Below, in pieces: positions 40,857-50,731 of a stretch of 64,000 nucleotides of DNA. Source of the stretch: Nitrospirota bacterium (lineage in GTDB: Bacteria; Nitrospirota; UBA9217); contig JAGVOT010000128.1 in assembly GCA_020052615.1 (NCBI GenBank), forward strand, positions 175,928-239,927, in the 5' to 3' direction. The notes beneath the pieces were generated by a model, which was given only the letters and a program-made list of their open reading frames with translations, was not told the DNA's origin and did no database searches. A program made the translations under genes and the position numbers. The first letter of the stretch is position 1; every line of letters begins with the position of its first letter.

Positions 40857-41434
40857 TGACAGATCCCTCCTGATTGAATTCCTAATGGAGTTACAAAAAT
40901 ATGGATCGAAGTTTATGAAGCGAAGAGATTGGTGCAGACATCGCTATCACAGGTATACGAGAGCGTGTTCTCATACATGCTCCTGCAAACGAAATTGATC
41001 GTTCCTTGAAGTCAGAATCAGTTTTCTTGCGGGTCTTGATTTACAGCGAAAGGATTAAGGCGAAGTGAAAAAAATTTATCATAAAACGTTTATTCTAGTC
41101 AAGAAATAAGATGGGGTATTTTCGACGTTTGCATCCTACCCGTTCGAGTAGGCAAGGGTTCTCGCGGCGTATTACTGAAATTGCAATGATGCTACGCTCA
41201 TCCCGTTCATTCGGGCCGGTATGGCGACAGGCGGATTGACGTGACGCTGCCCCACCCTAGGAAGTCCCCTCCTCATAGAACAGCTTCAGATGCTTGTAGA
41301 CAACGCGGTGCATGAGAACGGTGTGCAGCTGCTGCGGGTTCTGCGTGAGCGTTCGCAGAACGACTTTCAGGAACATGCGGCTGCGACCAAGGTCCGCAGT
41401 CACCAGAAAATAGAGAAGGAGCCGGAGGATCTTA

Positions 41435-42142
41435 TCAGAACAATCGTGATATGAGGGCAGGTATTGCTGTTTCGACGTTAAGGACCCGCTCCCCCAGGCT
41501 GACCAATGTGAAACCCAGTGAAACCAGTTTCTCAATCTCGTAGGGGACAAAGCCCCCTTCCGGCCCTACGGCTAGCGTTGCAGGACCGAGGACGTCACGC
41601 GGACAGGTCGCAACGCCGCCCGGATGGGCCACGAGCGAGAGAGATCCTTTGATCATTGCCGGAAGCTCATCCTCTACAAAAGGCCTGAAGCGCTGTTTGA
41701 GCAGCACGTCCGGCAGCACCGTATCGCGGGACTGTTCGAGCCCCAGCACCAGCTGACGTTCGATCGCATCGGCCGCCAGGAACGGCGTCTGCCAGTAGCT
41801 TTTCTCCACTCGCGCCGCATTGACGAGGACGATGCGCCCTACCCCCATGACCGAAAGGGAATGCAGGACGCGCCGGAGCACCTTGGGCCGGGGCAGGGCA
41901 AGGATGACCGTGAGCGGCAGTTTCGCAGGCGGATCACGATCGAAGCGAACGTCCATGTCGAGGACCGCCTCATCCAGCCGCGTCACCCTGCCCCTGCCGA
42001 TCCGTCCGCCCAGCAAGCCGACGACCAGGTCATCGCCGACACCGGCGCGATGGACATCAAGGACATGCCTGAGCCTGCGGCCCGTGATCCGCGCGCGCTC
42101 ATCGGTCACCATATCTTCGGGGAAGAGAAGAATGAGGTTCAT
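41435..42142 (-). CDS. rsmE: 16S rRNA (uracil1498-N3)-methyltransferase
   Basis: RSR(H)VLR-type N-terminus, LGLEQSRDTVLPDVLLKQRF, AVGPEGGFVPYEIEKL, LGERVLNVETAIPAL. Confidence 0.93.
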   Translation of the reverse strand: MNLILLFPEDMVTDERARITGRRLRHVLDVHRAGVGDDLVVGLLGGRIGRGRVTRLDEAVLDMDVRFDRDPPAKLPLTVILALPRPKVLRRVLHSLSVMGVGRIVLVNAARVEKSYWQTPFLAADAIERQLVLGLEQSRDTVLPDVLLKQRFRPFVEDELPAMIKGSLSLVAHPGGVATCPRDVLGPATLAVGPEGGFVPYEIEKLVSLGFTLVSLGERVLNVETAIPALISRLF

Positions 42143-43299
42143 GGCGACGGCGACCGTTGTGTCCGGTCACGGAAAAATGGATCGAGCTGCGTTACGAAAG
42201 ACTCCCTGGTTATCCTGAAGCGCCGTTCCTCGATGGCCATGCCCTCAATGCGGACAACATCCCCCCGTTGAAGCCGCCCGAATGGTCCATTCGCAGGGGA
42301 AGCGTCCTTGTCCAGCCTCGTCGCAAGCCTTCTTCCCTCTTTCCCGCAGAAGTAGAACTCAAGCTTGCCCTTTGTCGCAAGCGGCTCGCTCACCACCCGG
42401 TAGCAATCAGGGCCGCAGACGTCGGCGAGCGACCGGGTGTCATTGCGAACGATGACATAGGAGAATTTCAGCGAGTCCTTCCGCAGACCCGTGGCTTCGT
42501 CAAGTTCCCGGACCACGGCGGGCGGGTCCCAGTGGCGGTCCTCGTGGCACCAGTCCCTGGGATTCACCAGCGCGGGGCAGCGCCCCTGGACAAGGCAGGG
42601 CGCGTACACCTGCGCGCCCCCCTCCACCATGCCGTCCCTCACCATGAGCAATTCGCGCGACGTTTCCTGCAGGGCCGGCTCGATGATGATGCAGCTTCCG
42701 TCTCGAGCAAGAAGCCGGGCCATGATGTTCCTGATCAGCTCCGTGCGCCTCTTGATGCGGTCCCCATCGCGAAGGAACATCTCGTTCAGGACGTTGGAGA
42801 GCACAATGATGTCGAAAGGCCCGCCCGAACGTTCCGCGATCGCCTCGATGCCGGACCTGACCGTGGTAAGGGTCGCGCGGTTGTCCGCCCCCCCGCCCGC
42901 CTCCCGGAACAGGGCCTCGGCTTCCTTCAGGTTCTCGCCCACCTGGTCCACTGCGGTGAATTCGAGATGCTGCCCGCTCCCTCTCTGCCGGAAGAACTCC
43001 CTGATGCCGAGGACGGCCGTCCCGGGACCGGCGCCCAGGTCAAGGACCTGCAGCCGTTCCTTTGCGAGAAGGCCGGCGGAATGGAGGCATAGCTCCCGGA
43101 GCGGCGCCTGCATCTTGGCGAGGTTTGGCGGCAGAAAATAGGCCAGGTAAGCCCGGCGGAGGCCCGGATCGCGAAGGTAGGCATGGGGAAGGTCGTCGCG
43201 TTCCCGGGTGAGAAGACGGGAAAGACGCGCCACGTCCTCCGCCAGGGAGGCAGGTGCGGAGGGAGATGCACTTTTTCGCGGCCGGCCCATGATGGGCAC
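42139..43299 (-). CDS. Rsm22/METTL17-family rRNA methyltransferase-like protein
   Basis: SAM motif VLDLGAGPGTAVLG; CLVQGRCPALVNPRDWCHEDRHW; 4-bp overlap with rsmE. Confidence 0.8.
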   Translation of the reverse strand: MPIMGRPRKSASPSAPASLAEDVARLSRLLTRERDDLPHAYLRDPGLRRAYLAYFLPPNLAKMQAPLRELCLHSAGLLAKERLQVLDLGAGPGTAVLGIREFFRQRGSGQHLEFTAVDQVGENLKEAEALFREAGGGADNRATLTTVRSGIEAIAERSGGPFDIIVLSNVLNEMFLRDGDRIKRRTELIRNIMARLLARDGSCIIIEPALQETSRELLMVRDGMVEGGAQVYAPCLVQGRCPALVNPRDWCHEDRHWDPPAVVRELDEATGLRKDSLKFSYVIVRNDTRSLADVCGPDCYRVVSEPLATKGKLEFYFCGKEGRRLATRLDKDASPANGPFGRLQRGDVVRIEGMAIEERRFRITRESFVTQLDPFFRDRTQRSPSP

Positions 43300-43376
43300 A
43301 TCATACCGTAGATGGGATCAAAAAGAAAGCATCACGCCGAGACTACCATGAGGCGCCGCGCAGCAGAGGAAAGATA

Positions 43377-44090
43377 TCACGCGTCGGGGAATGGATTGTT
43401 CGCCCGTGACTGCAGATAGAGGGAAACGCTCCCGCAGATGAGGAACAGCACCACCCAGTCCCAGGTAAAGGCAAGATAGACCGGTAGGGAAACGATGAGC
43501 AGCGCCAGCGCCGTCATGGAGGTGAATCCCTGGAACCGGAACAGCGCTCCCGCGAGCGTCGCGATCAGCAGGAACGTCTGGACCTTCGTGACGTCGACGC
43601 TCCAGTCGGAGATTCCCGGGATCGTGTTCCATTGGATCGAATAGTCGGGTATGACCGCGCGGTACCACGTTCCCTCTTCGGGAGCCGGGGTCTTCGCGAC
43701 ACCGGGAGTCCTCATCCAGGCGAAAGGCTGCCGGACGCCGCCTCCCAAAACGATCATGAAGAACAGCGCCAGCGATAGAAAGTTCACGGCGATCTGCGGC
43801 CATTGCCAGGGGACCTTCGACGGGCGCAGGACACCGCGATGATACGCCAGAAGCACAAGCAGGCCGGAAAATAGATACTGGTAGGGGTGACGCGGCAGGC
43901 CCATGCCCAGGTATCCGAACACCAGGGCAGCGGATCCCAGAGCGAGGGGCCAGACTGGATGGGGGACCGTACCGGTCCTGTCACTCCCTCCTTCGAGCCT
44001 GTCGAGACGATCTTCGAGTCTTAGCACGCGCGCGGCCAGGAGGTCCCGTTCGCTCGTTTCCGCCTTGTGTCCCTGCTGTTCTTTCTCCAT
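43377..44090 (-). CDS. Conserved hypothetical membrane protein
   Basis: N-terminal coiled coil plus several TM helices. Confidence 0.6.
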   Translation of the reverse strand: MEKEQQGHKAETSERDLLAARVLRLEDRLDRLEGGSDRTGTVPHPVWPLALGSAALVFGYLGMGLPRHPYQYLFSGLLVLLAYHRGVLRPSKVPWQWPQIAVNFLSLALFFMIVLGGGVRQPFAWMRTPGVAKTPAPEEGTWYRAVIPDYSIQWNTIPGISDWSVDVTKVQTFLLIATLAGALFRFQGFTSMTALALLIVSLPVYLAFTWDWVVLFLICGSVSLYLQSRANNPFPDA

Positions 44091-44581
44091 GGTTCCCCCC
44101 GGAATATCAGCAACCTATATTGTATCATAGTATACCTCGATCCGAGTGCGGGCGATCAGCGCCTGATCGGACTGCCCCTTCGTCATGAGCGAGAAATTAT
44201 TTAATTTGACAAAACAGCGCCGCCCTGCCTCCCAAAGATGTCGAGAAATTCCTGAACGACTAACTGTCACCTCTCTGGTTCAGGCTTCGGCGTAGGCGTC
44301 CGGCTGCCGGCGGCACGCCCCCCCCTTCTGATATACGATCATCCTGCGTTCACCTGGCTGCCGGCACAGATAGTGCCGTCGCTGCCCCGGTTATCACAAC
44401 CCTTCCAATCGCTCGGGGTGCCGAGCCGGCAGAAGATACCTCGGGGACGCCACTCTCTCAAATACCCGTAAAATACCCCCCCAGGGGGATTGTCATTGAC
44501 CCGTATTTAAACGATACTTGATGTCATAAACAGATAATCCTTGCTGCTTTTTCGACGCAAGACGACAGCGGGGAGGAGAAC

Positions 44582-44812
44582 ATGACGGAGCTTCGCGACA
44601 AAGGGGAAACACCATTCTGCAGCCAGCGGAACGTCGTCCAGGAATATCATTACTACTGCAAGCTCCTCGACGACATGACCACCCGGACCCCCTGTCTACT
44701 GACGCGGCAAGATCTCAAGGGGATGAAGGATTTTGCCTGCGGGGGATGCAGCAAGGACACGTTGATGAACAGCCGGCACAACCGTCTCAGCGCGCTGCGG
44801 AAGCGGAGCTGA
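44582..44812 (+). CDS. Small Cys-containing hypothetical protein
   Basis: 76 aa, SD GGGGAGGAG, CSQ/CK/CGGCSK cysteines, followed by a terminator. Confidence 0.45.
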   Translation: MTELRDKGETPFCSQRNVVQEYHYYCKLLDDMTTRTPCLLTRQDLKGMKDFACGGCSKDTLMNSRHNRLSALRKRS

Positions 44813-44872
44813 ACCGGTCGGTTCCCGGTCCTAGGACGACGTCCAGGGAACGAACAAGAGGAAAAAGAACGA

Positions 44873-44907
44873 GCGCCCCGGGAGCAGGCCCCTGGGGCGC
44901 TTTATTT
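44873..44907. terminator. Rho-independent terminator
   Basis: GCGCCCCGGG-agcagg-CCCCTGGGGCGC-TTTATTT. Confidence 0.85.
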
Positions 44908-44925
44908 ATCGGTTCTGCGGTGTAC

Positions 44926-46812
44926 TTACCTATGCATCGGTTCAAATCTCTTTCCGCCCGACTCGGCGAACTTGCTGAAGAACTCCACGTAGTGCAGCCT
45001 GAGGGCATGGATCGTGGGCGAGAAGACGCCAAGGACGATGTTCAGGAGGTGGAGCAGCGCCGCCGCCATCACGCCGAGGACGATGTCGCCTGTCGCGCCG
45101 GCAAGCTGGTTGGCCACATGGGCGAGCAGCACCGAGGTCAGGCCGATGGCCATGATCCTGACATAGGAAATGATGTTCCCGATATTCTTCAGCAGCTCGA
45201 GCGGCGCCAGGAGCCCGCCGCTGAACAGCAGGAACGGCGTTGCGACGAGGATCACCATGATAATAGGCCGAGAGAGGAGCCCCGGGATATAGCCGAAGAA
45301 GGACGCAAAGACCGCGACCAGACAAAGGATGATGAGTATGTTCAGCAGCTTGGCGAAGCCCTCTCTTTTCACCTTCTGCCGGAAGGCCGTGATCGCGCCG
45401 AGCAGCAGACCCAGTACGATATGCACGACACCGGCGGAAAGGGCGAACAGCAGCATGGGCATGATCGAGGTCCGCCGCTCGATGAAGATCGGCTCCATGC
45501 CGAAGAGCGTCGCCCCGAGGTTTCCGAAGAACTCGCCGTAGAGCACCCCGAAGATGATCGTATAGAGGGACGCCGCAAACAACACCCGGGCCGCATCGGC
45601 AACATCCCTCTTCTTCGCGTATTTCCTGCGCAGGACCAGGGCGAGGACGGCAAGGAGCACGCCGTATCCCGCATCGCCGAGGATCATGCCGAAGAACACC
45701 GGGAAGAAGATGCCGATGAACGGCGTGGGGTCGAAGGACGAATAGGCGGGGACCGGCAGCAGTCGTCCGAAGATCTCAAAGGACCTGAAATACGGCGGAT
45801 TCATGATCACCACCGGGGCCTTTGCAAGGTCCTTTTCCCGCACGTGCTTTTCCTCAAGTACCACCTTCATGCCGAATGTTGCGTCGAGCTGCGCCCGGAG
45901 CCGTTCGACATCCCCTGCCGGCACCCAGCCCCGGATATAAAAGCACATTGTCGTCTGGAGGACCGACGCTGTCGCCATCAGGAGCGAGACACGTTCATCG
46001 ATCCACTCCTGGACCCGTTGATAGATCGGCTTCCACCGGAAGCACAGGGCGGCCAGGTCTCGGTCTGCGGCCTCGATCCGGCTGGATAGCGCCAGGACCT
46101 GGGCCTCCAGATAGGTAATCTTGCCGGACAGGGAAAGCGCCTCGAAATCCGGCGGGAGCTTCATTTCCGGAACATGTTCCTTCGTGAGCGCGGCGCTCAC
46201 CGTTTCCGAGAGGTCCTTTTCCAGGGTGATCATTCCGGCGAGCGTGCCGCGTTCCGCGGGGACGGTGAACAGTTTGAACTTCCCGTCCGTCATTTGCGCG
46301 ATCAGCTTCCTGATATGTTCGACAGCAGCCTGGTCCTTGATGGTAAGCATGATGATGTCGAGGTTCGGCGGCGCGTGGGTGTCCTTGAAGAGCTTGTCGA
46401 GCGTGACCAGGAAGGAGGCGAAACGACCGAACTCCTTGACCTCGTGCTCCATGGCCTCTTTCTGCTGCGAAAGCGTCTTTGCCCTGTGGATGTGCTTGTC
46501 GACCGTTTCGAACAGGGTGGAGAGTATTGAACGGGGCTCGATATAACTTGTCCGTACCGGGAGCTTCGGAAGATAGGTGAACAGGTCGTCGATCCTGCGG
46601 CGCAGGTCTTCCAGGAAGAGCCGTTCGAACAGGACCCGCTCCCGCTCATCATGCAGAAAGGGGCTGATCCTGTCTTCACCGACCTCCTTGCCGGCCGCCG
46701 CTTCGCTCTCCGTTTCGATCTGCAGGACCCTCATGTTCTGGAGCAGGGCGACCACGTCCTGCAGCAGGTCCTTGGGCCCGACGATCTCGACCTTGGACAT
46801 TCTGGCTATCAT
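44926..46812 (-). CDS. V/A-type ATP synthase subunit I
   Basis: N-terminal MSKVEIVGPKDLLQDVVALLQNMRVLQIE; C-terminal membrane domain FPVFFGMILGDAGYG, YGEFFGNLG, NIISYVRIMAIGLTSV. Confidence 0.93.
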   Translation of the reverse strand: MIARMSKVEIVGPKDLLQDVVALLQNMRVLQIETESEAAAGKEVGEDRISPFLHDERERVLFERLFLEDLRRRIDDLFTYLPKLPVRTSYIEPRSILSTLFETVDKHIHRAKTLSQQKEAMEHEVKEFGRFASFLVTLDKLFKDTHAPPNLDIIMLTIKDQAAVEHIRKLIAQMTDGKFKLFTVPAERGTLAGMITLEKDLSETVSAALTKEHVPEMKLPPDFEALSLSGKITYLEAQVLALSSRIEAADRDLAALCFRWKPIYQRVQEWIDERVSLLMATASVLQTTMCFYIRGWVPAGDVERLRAQLDATFGMKVVLEEKHVREKDLAKAPVVIMNPPYFRSFEIFGRLLPVPAYSSFDPTPFIGIFFPVFFGMILGDAGYGVLLAVLALVLRRKYAKKRDVADAARVLFAASLYTIIFGVLYGEFFGNLGATLFGMEPIFIERRTSIMPMLLFALSAGVVHIVLGLLLGAITAFRQKVKREGFAKLLNILIILCLVAVFASFFGYIPGLLSRPIIMVILVATPFLLFSGGLLAPLELLKNIGNIISYVRIMAIGLTSVLLAHVANQLAGATGDIVLGVMAAALLHLLNIVLGVFSPTIHALRLHYVEFFSKFAESGGKRFEPMHR

Positions 46813-47044
46813 GGCGCCTTCTTCAGCGGCGGAAGCCGTCACCGGTCTGCTGCAGCCCCGGCGTCCCTCCGGGAGGGCATTGAGAAAAATCGGGATGTTT
46901 CCCCCGGCCGCCCGATCCGATCCAGACGGTTACGGCCAGGAAGGGTAGCGGATCTCCTGTTCCTATTGTAGCAGATGTTGCGGACCGCGGTCATCACAGA
47001 CACCCGGGGATGCACACGTCTCGTGTCTTCGGACAGAACGACTG

Positions 47045-47410
47045 CTAATCCCGTTTGACCGTCTCCGGTGAGAATGCCGGAATGCACACGGCGATATATT
47101 CCGCCCCGTCCGGGTCCGGCGAGCTGTACCGGACCCGCTCCCCTGCCTGTGCGATGACCGCCTGCCCGGCGCGGACGTCGATCGTCCCGCTCTTCGATTC
47201 GACCCGAACCATGCCCCGGAGCACGACCGTATACTCGTCGAACTCCGGCGTCTGCCCCGGCTCGACCCATCCGGCCGGGCTCTTCATGCGGGCGATGCTG
47301 ACCGCGTCCGTACCCGAGTTCACACGGCCGATATACTCCTCGATGACCTTCGACTTGTTCCCCGCCGCCTCGATGATGGTCGCGCTCTTGATCAGGATCG
47401 GCATGGCCAT
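47045..47410 (-). CDS. Cupin-domain protein
   Basis: EPGQTPEFDEYTVVLRGMVRVESKSGTIDVRAGQAVIAQAGERVRY. Confidence 0.75.
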   Translation of the reverse strand: MAMPILIKSATIIEAAGNKSKVIEEYIGRVNSGTDAVSIARMKSPAGWVEPGQTPEFDEYTVVLRGMVRVESKSGTIDVRAGQAVIAQAGERVRYSSPDPDGAEYIAVCIPAFSPETVKRD

Positions 47411-47433
47411 TTTCCTCCCGATGTACAGGCCGG

Positions 47434-47835
47434 CTACTTTGACCGGTATTTTCTGCTCAACGATCCGGCCAGGAACGACAGGACCGGCAGCGTGATGACC
47501 ATAATGACCGAAGCTGCAGCCTGGTCCCCGCCGAGCCACTCCTCGGTGAAAAGTTTCAGAAGGTCCTTGTGGTACGCGTATTCATATCCCCGTGAAATGA
47601 GGAACGGCAGGACTGCGATGAGGACGACCAGAAGAGGCTTGAAACGGCGAAGGCCGTAAAAACCGGCCAGGAACGGCAGCTGGATGAAAGCCACGGCAAG
47701 GCTCAGCAGGAAGGACAGAACAATGATGACCCGCGGTGCAAGGCCTCCATATTGCCACACAATGACCCCGGCAAGGGCCAGGGTCGCGGCAAGCTCGACA
47801 GCACGTTTATTGTCCCTCAGCCAACCCTGTCCCAT
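47434..47835 (-). CDS. Small membrane protein
   Basis: 133 aa with several TM helices. Confidence 0.55.
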   Translation of the reverse strand: MGQGWLRDNKRAVELAATLALAGVIVWQYGGLAPRVIIVLSFLLSLAVAFIQLPFLAGFYGLRRFKPLLVVLIAVLPFLISRGYEYAYHKDLLKLFTEEWLGGDQAAASVIMVITLPVLSFLAGSLSRKYRSK

Positions 47836-47851
47836 GGCAATTCAGCCCTCG

Positions 47852-48469
47852 TTATCTTCCCTGCACCAGACATTTCACGATCTCGCCGATGTACATCCGA
47901 TGGTAATCTTTTTGGGGATACATATCGTCTATCTTCGGATCCAGAAACCGTCCGGGGTCGATGTCCTGAGCATAGATCTTCCGGCATGCCAGCACCAGCC
48001 TGGCCTCTTCGAAATAGACAAAACCGCCCTCCTTCACGGGCGTGAGTCCGGCTTCCTTGGCCTTGTCAGAATGCCTGCCGGAATGAGTACCGCAATAGGT
48101 CAGCGCCCTGCGGTGCTTCTCGTTAAAAAAGGATAAGGCGAAGTACTGCGACCTTTCGGCGAACTCATAGGTGTATCGCGTCGGCCGGATAAAGCAGGTG
48201 GCCACCTTGCGCTCCCACAGTACGCCCAGCCCGCCCCAGCTCGCGGTCATGGTGTTGAATCCAGGAGCGAGCGAATTCTCCGCGGCTTTCTGCGGAGTGA
48301 GCGAGCGATCGGAATAACCTTCTTCCTTGAGGATCGAAGATCCACCGCTGTTCGCAACGGGGATACTCAAGGACTCCGGCGTACCCGCCGTAATGAGCAT
48401 CCAGTCGGACCCGATGAGCTTGAACGGATTGTCCGTAAGCAGTTCGGGTGTCGTTTCTTCGAATCCCAT
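47852..48469 (-). CDS. Flavin reductase family protein carrying an in-frame 37-aa repeat-derived insertion
   Basis: IGSDWMLITAGTPES-[insert]-FNTMTASWGGLGVLWERKVATCFIRPTRYTYEF...DYHRMYIGEIVKCL. Confidence 0.85.
   Translation of the reverse strand: MGFEETTPELLTDNPFKLIGSDWMLITAGTPESLSIPVANSGGSSILKEEGYSDRSLTPQKAAENSLAPGFNTMTASWGGLGVLWERKVATCFIRPTRYTYEFAERSQYFALSFFNEKHRRALTYCGTHSGRHSDKAKEAGLTPVKEGGFVYFEEARLVLACRKIYAQDIDPGRFLDPKIDDMYPQKDYHRMYIGEIVKCLVQGR
48256..48370 (-). repeat. Two-hairpin interspersed repeat, copy 3, inside the flavin reductase ORF
   Basis: Reverse complement TTGAGTATCCCCGTTGCGAACAGCGGTGGATCTTCGATCCTCAAGG...ATCGCTCGCTCACTCCGC...GCGGAG...CGCTCCTGGATTCA. Confidence 0.8.
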
Positions 48470-48735
48470 GCCCCCCCCTTTCCGATATTTACAGATATTC
48501 TGCCTCCCATCCGTTATCCTGTTCGTCGATGGGGCTCTTAGTTACAATAATATAAAATCGCGGAAATGGCAAGGTGAGGTCGAGAGAGGCATACTGCCGA
48601 TCTTCCTGAGAAAGAAGGGGGCAGGCTCATCCGGGTGGGGTGACAAGCCGGCATATCTTCTGCGGAGGCATCTGCCGCCGGCTGCGAGAAGGCTGATATG
48701 CACGTGACCCGAAGGGGCATCAGGCATGCAAAGAA

Positions 48736-48766
48736 AAAGCGCCCTGCCTTGCGACAGGGCGCTTTG
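48736..48766 (-). terminator. Terminator of TSP1-cytochrome gene
   Basis: AGCGCCCTG-tcgcaagg-CAGGGCGCT-TTTTCTTT on minus. Confidence 0.85.
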
Positions 48767-48783
48767 AGATGTGCTGTTTTACT

Positions 48784-50520
48784 CTACCAGGTTTTTGATC
48801 CGTGGCACCCGGGAGAGCCGCAGGTGCCCGTAGTTGCGTTGTAGTTCAATGAACTCACGATGTTTGTCGCGCCGTTCATGTGCGTCGTAGCGGTCACGGC
48901 GGTCGGGCTGTAGCCCGTGCCGTGGCACGTGCTGCATGATGAAACGCGCGACGGGTAGTGGAACGAGTGCTTACCCGTCGACGGCGGGATGGCGTGGCAA
49001 GTGCCGCATGTCTGGGCCGGTGGAACATACGTACACGACTGCGACAGGACCGGCGTTCCTCCGGTGCAGCCCGCGGGAGACGCGGTCAGCTGCGTCCTGG
49101 TCTGGGTGTTGTCGGACTGGCAAGCTCCCCAGGCCGAATAGGTGAACGAGGTGCAGGCCGTGACCGGCGGGACATAGGTGCAGGCCTGCCTCAGGACCGG
49201 CGTTCCTCCGGTGCAGCCCGCGGGAGATGCGGTCAGCTGCGTCCGGCTCTGGGTGTTGTCGGACTGGCAGGCCCCCCAGGCCGAGTACGTGAACGACGTG
49301 CAGGCCGTGACCGGCGGGACATAGGTGCAGGCCTGCGACAGGAGGGGTATCCCTACGCAGCCGGAAGGAGACGACGTCGCCACGGTTCTGGTCTGCGTGT
49401 TGTTGGACTGGCACGCACCCCAGGCATTGTACGTATAGGTACAGGCAGCGGGACTCGGCGGGACATAGGTGCAGGACTGCGACACAACGGGCGTACCGGT
49501 GCAGCCCGCGGGAGACGCTGTCGCCACGGTCCTGGTCTGCGTGCCGTTCGACTGGCACGCGCCCCATGCGTCGTAGGTATAGGTGCATGCAGCAGGCGTT
49601 GGCGGCTGCGTCACTGCCAAAGCCGTCGCAATGGCCTGGATCTCCAGGGCCGCGAGGCTCGAAAGAGATCCCATGCCGCCCGCGTTGGCCGCGATGGCTG
49701 CCTGGATCCCGGCGGCCGTCGCCCCCTTTTTGCCGCTCGTGGCAAGGTCGTCGTGACAGCTTGCGCATTTAGCGGCATAGAGCGCAGGTCCGTTGAGCGT
49801 TCCCGGCTGGACCGGCAGGTTGTTCTCGTAGAAGGTCCCGGAAGCAATGTCGTTGATCGGGGCGGAGAAGATCAGGCTGTTGTTGCGCTTGTTTCTCACA
49901 ATGATCATCCCCGAGGCCGCATAGATCCGCACGTCGTCGAACAGGGCGTCGAGCCCCGTATGGTCGGCCTCGAAATCGTCTTCGATGGGGTCCTTGTCGA
50001 AACCGTACTGTTGGAACATCGGCGCCAGCACGGTACGCAGGGCCTCCAGGGCGGCCATGAGCTTTGACGCAGCATCCTTGATCGCAGCCGGATCGTTGGA
50101 ATCGAAGACCAGCGTCGGGTCAGCGGCCCCGGCCCCGGCGACGATGACATCAGAAAGCGGGTTGATATTTGCTCTTCCATGCTTCTTCGCAAGGGAATGC
50201 AGGCGGAGCGTCGCGGCCCGCTCATCCTTCCACTGGACCTGCATGATGAAGGGCGGCTGGAGCCCTTTTACATCCAGGAAGAAGAACCCGTCGTCGCGCG
50301 TTATAGCGGTCCTGGTCTTCGACGGGTACGAGGAATCCTTGAGCGTGACCGTGCCCTTGATCGGCTTCCCAACGGCAGCGACGCCTTGGACGAGTCCCGG
50401 GTCGGCTGTCAGCGCAGGAGCGGTCTCGCTGCCGCAGCCTGTCAGCATGAGGCTCGCCGCTGCAGTACAGAATAACAGAATCGTTGCAAAGCTTCTTTTC
50501 CTCCGGTTCATCATCCTCAT
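48784..50520 (-). CDS. Multiheme cytochrome lipoprotein with four tandem thrombospondin type-1-like repeats
   Basis: Lipobox LMLTGC; CASCH, CGTCH, CSTCH and CX4CH (CGSPGCH); 4x CTYTYxAWGACQSNxTQTRTxxxASPAGCTGxPxxSQxCTYVPP. Confidence 0.85.
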   Translation of the reverse strand: MRMMNRRKRSFATILLFCTAAASLMLTGCGSETAPALTADPGLVQGVAAVGKPIKGTVTLKDSSYPSKTRTAITRDDGFFFLDVKGLQPPFIMQVQWKDERAATLRLHSLAKKHGRANINPLSDVIVAGAGAADPTLVFDSNDPAAIKDAASKLMAALEALRTVLAPMFQQYGFDKDPIEDDFEADHTGLDALFDDVRIYAASGMIIVRNKRNNSLIFSAPINDIASGTFYENNLPVQPGTLNGPALYAAKCASCHDDLATSGKKGATAAGIQAAIAANAGGMGSLSSLAALEIQAIATALAVTQPPTPAACTYTYDAWGACQSNGTQTRTVATASPAGCTGTPVVSQSCTYVPPSPAACTYTYNAWGACQSNNTQTRTVATSSPSGCVGIPLLSQACTYVPPVTACTSFTYSAWGACQSDNTQSRTQLTASPAGCTGGTPVLRQACTYVPPVTACTSFTYSAWGACQSDNTQTRTQLTASPAGCTGGTPVLSQSCTYVPPAQTCGTCHAIPPSTGKHSFHYPSRVSSCSTCHGTGYSPTAVTATTHMNGATNIVSSLNYNATTGTCGSPGCHGSKTW

Positions 50521-50731
50521 TTGTTAACCTCCAATAATATAGTAAAATCGACCGGTTGCGTTCCTTGGCCGCAAAAGACTGCCGGTTGTTGTTCTGTAGC
50601 TCCCCCCTTCTGCTTTGCTGCGCAGAGACATTTTCATTTTTTCATCATGATCGGATCACCTCCTGCAACCATCGCTCATGTTCGAGAATTGAATTTAAGA
50701 AAGAACCGGGCACCTGAATATCGATCAGATA

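Noticed and set aside
40900-41250. Hairpins upstream of the RHS gene (e.g. CCTACTCGAACGGGTAGGATGCAAACG) as another riboswitch
   Set aside because: Only a partial resemblance to GEMM (stem plus GATGCAAA); the second conserved arm could not be found.
44746-46089. 447-aa plus-strand ORF
   Set aside because: Antisense to V-ATPase subunit I; charged low-complexity translation.
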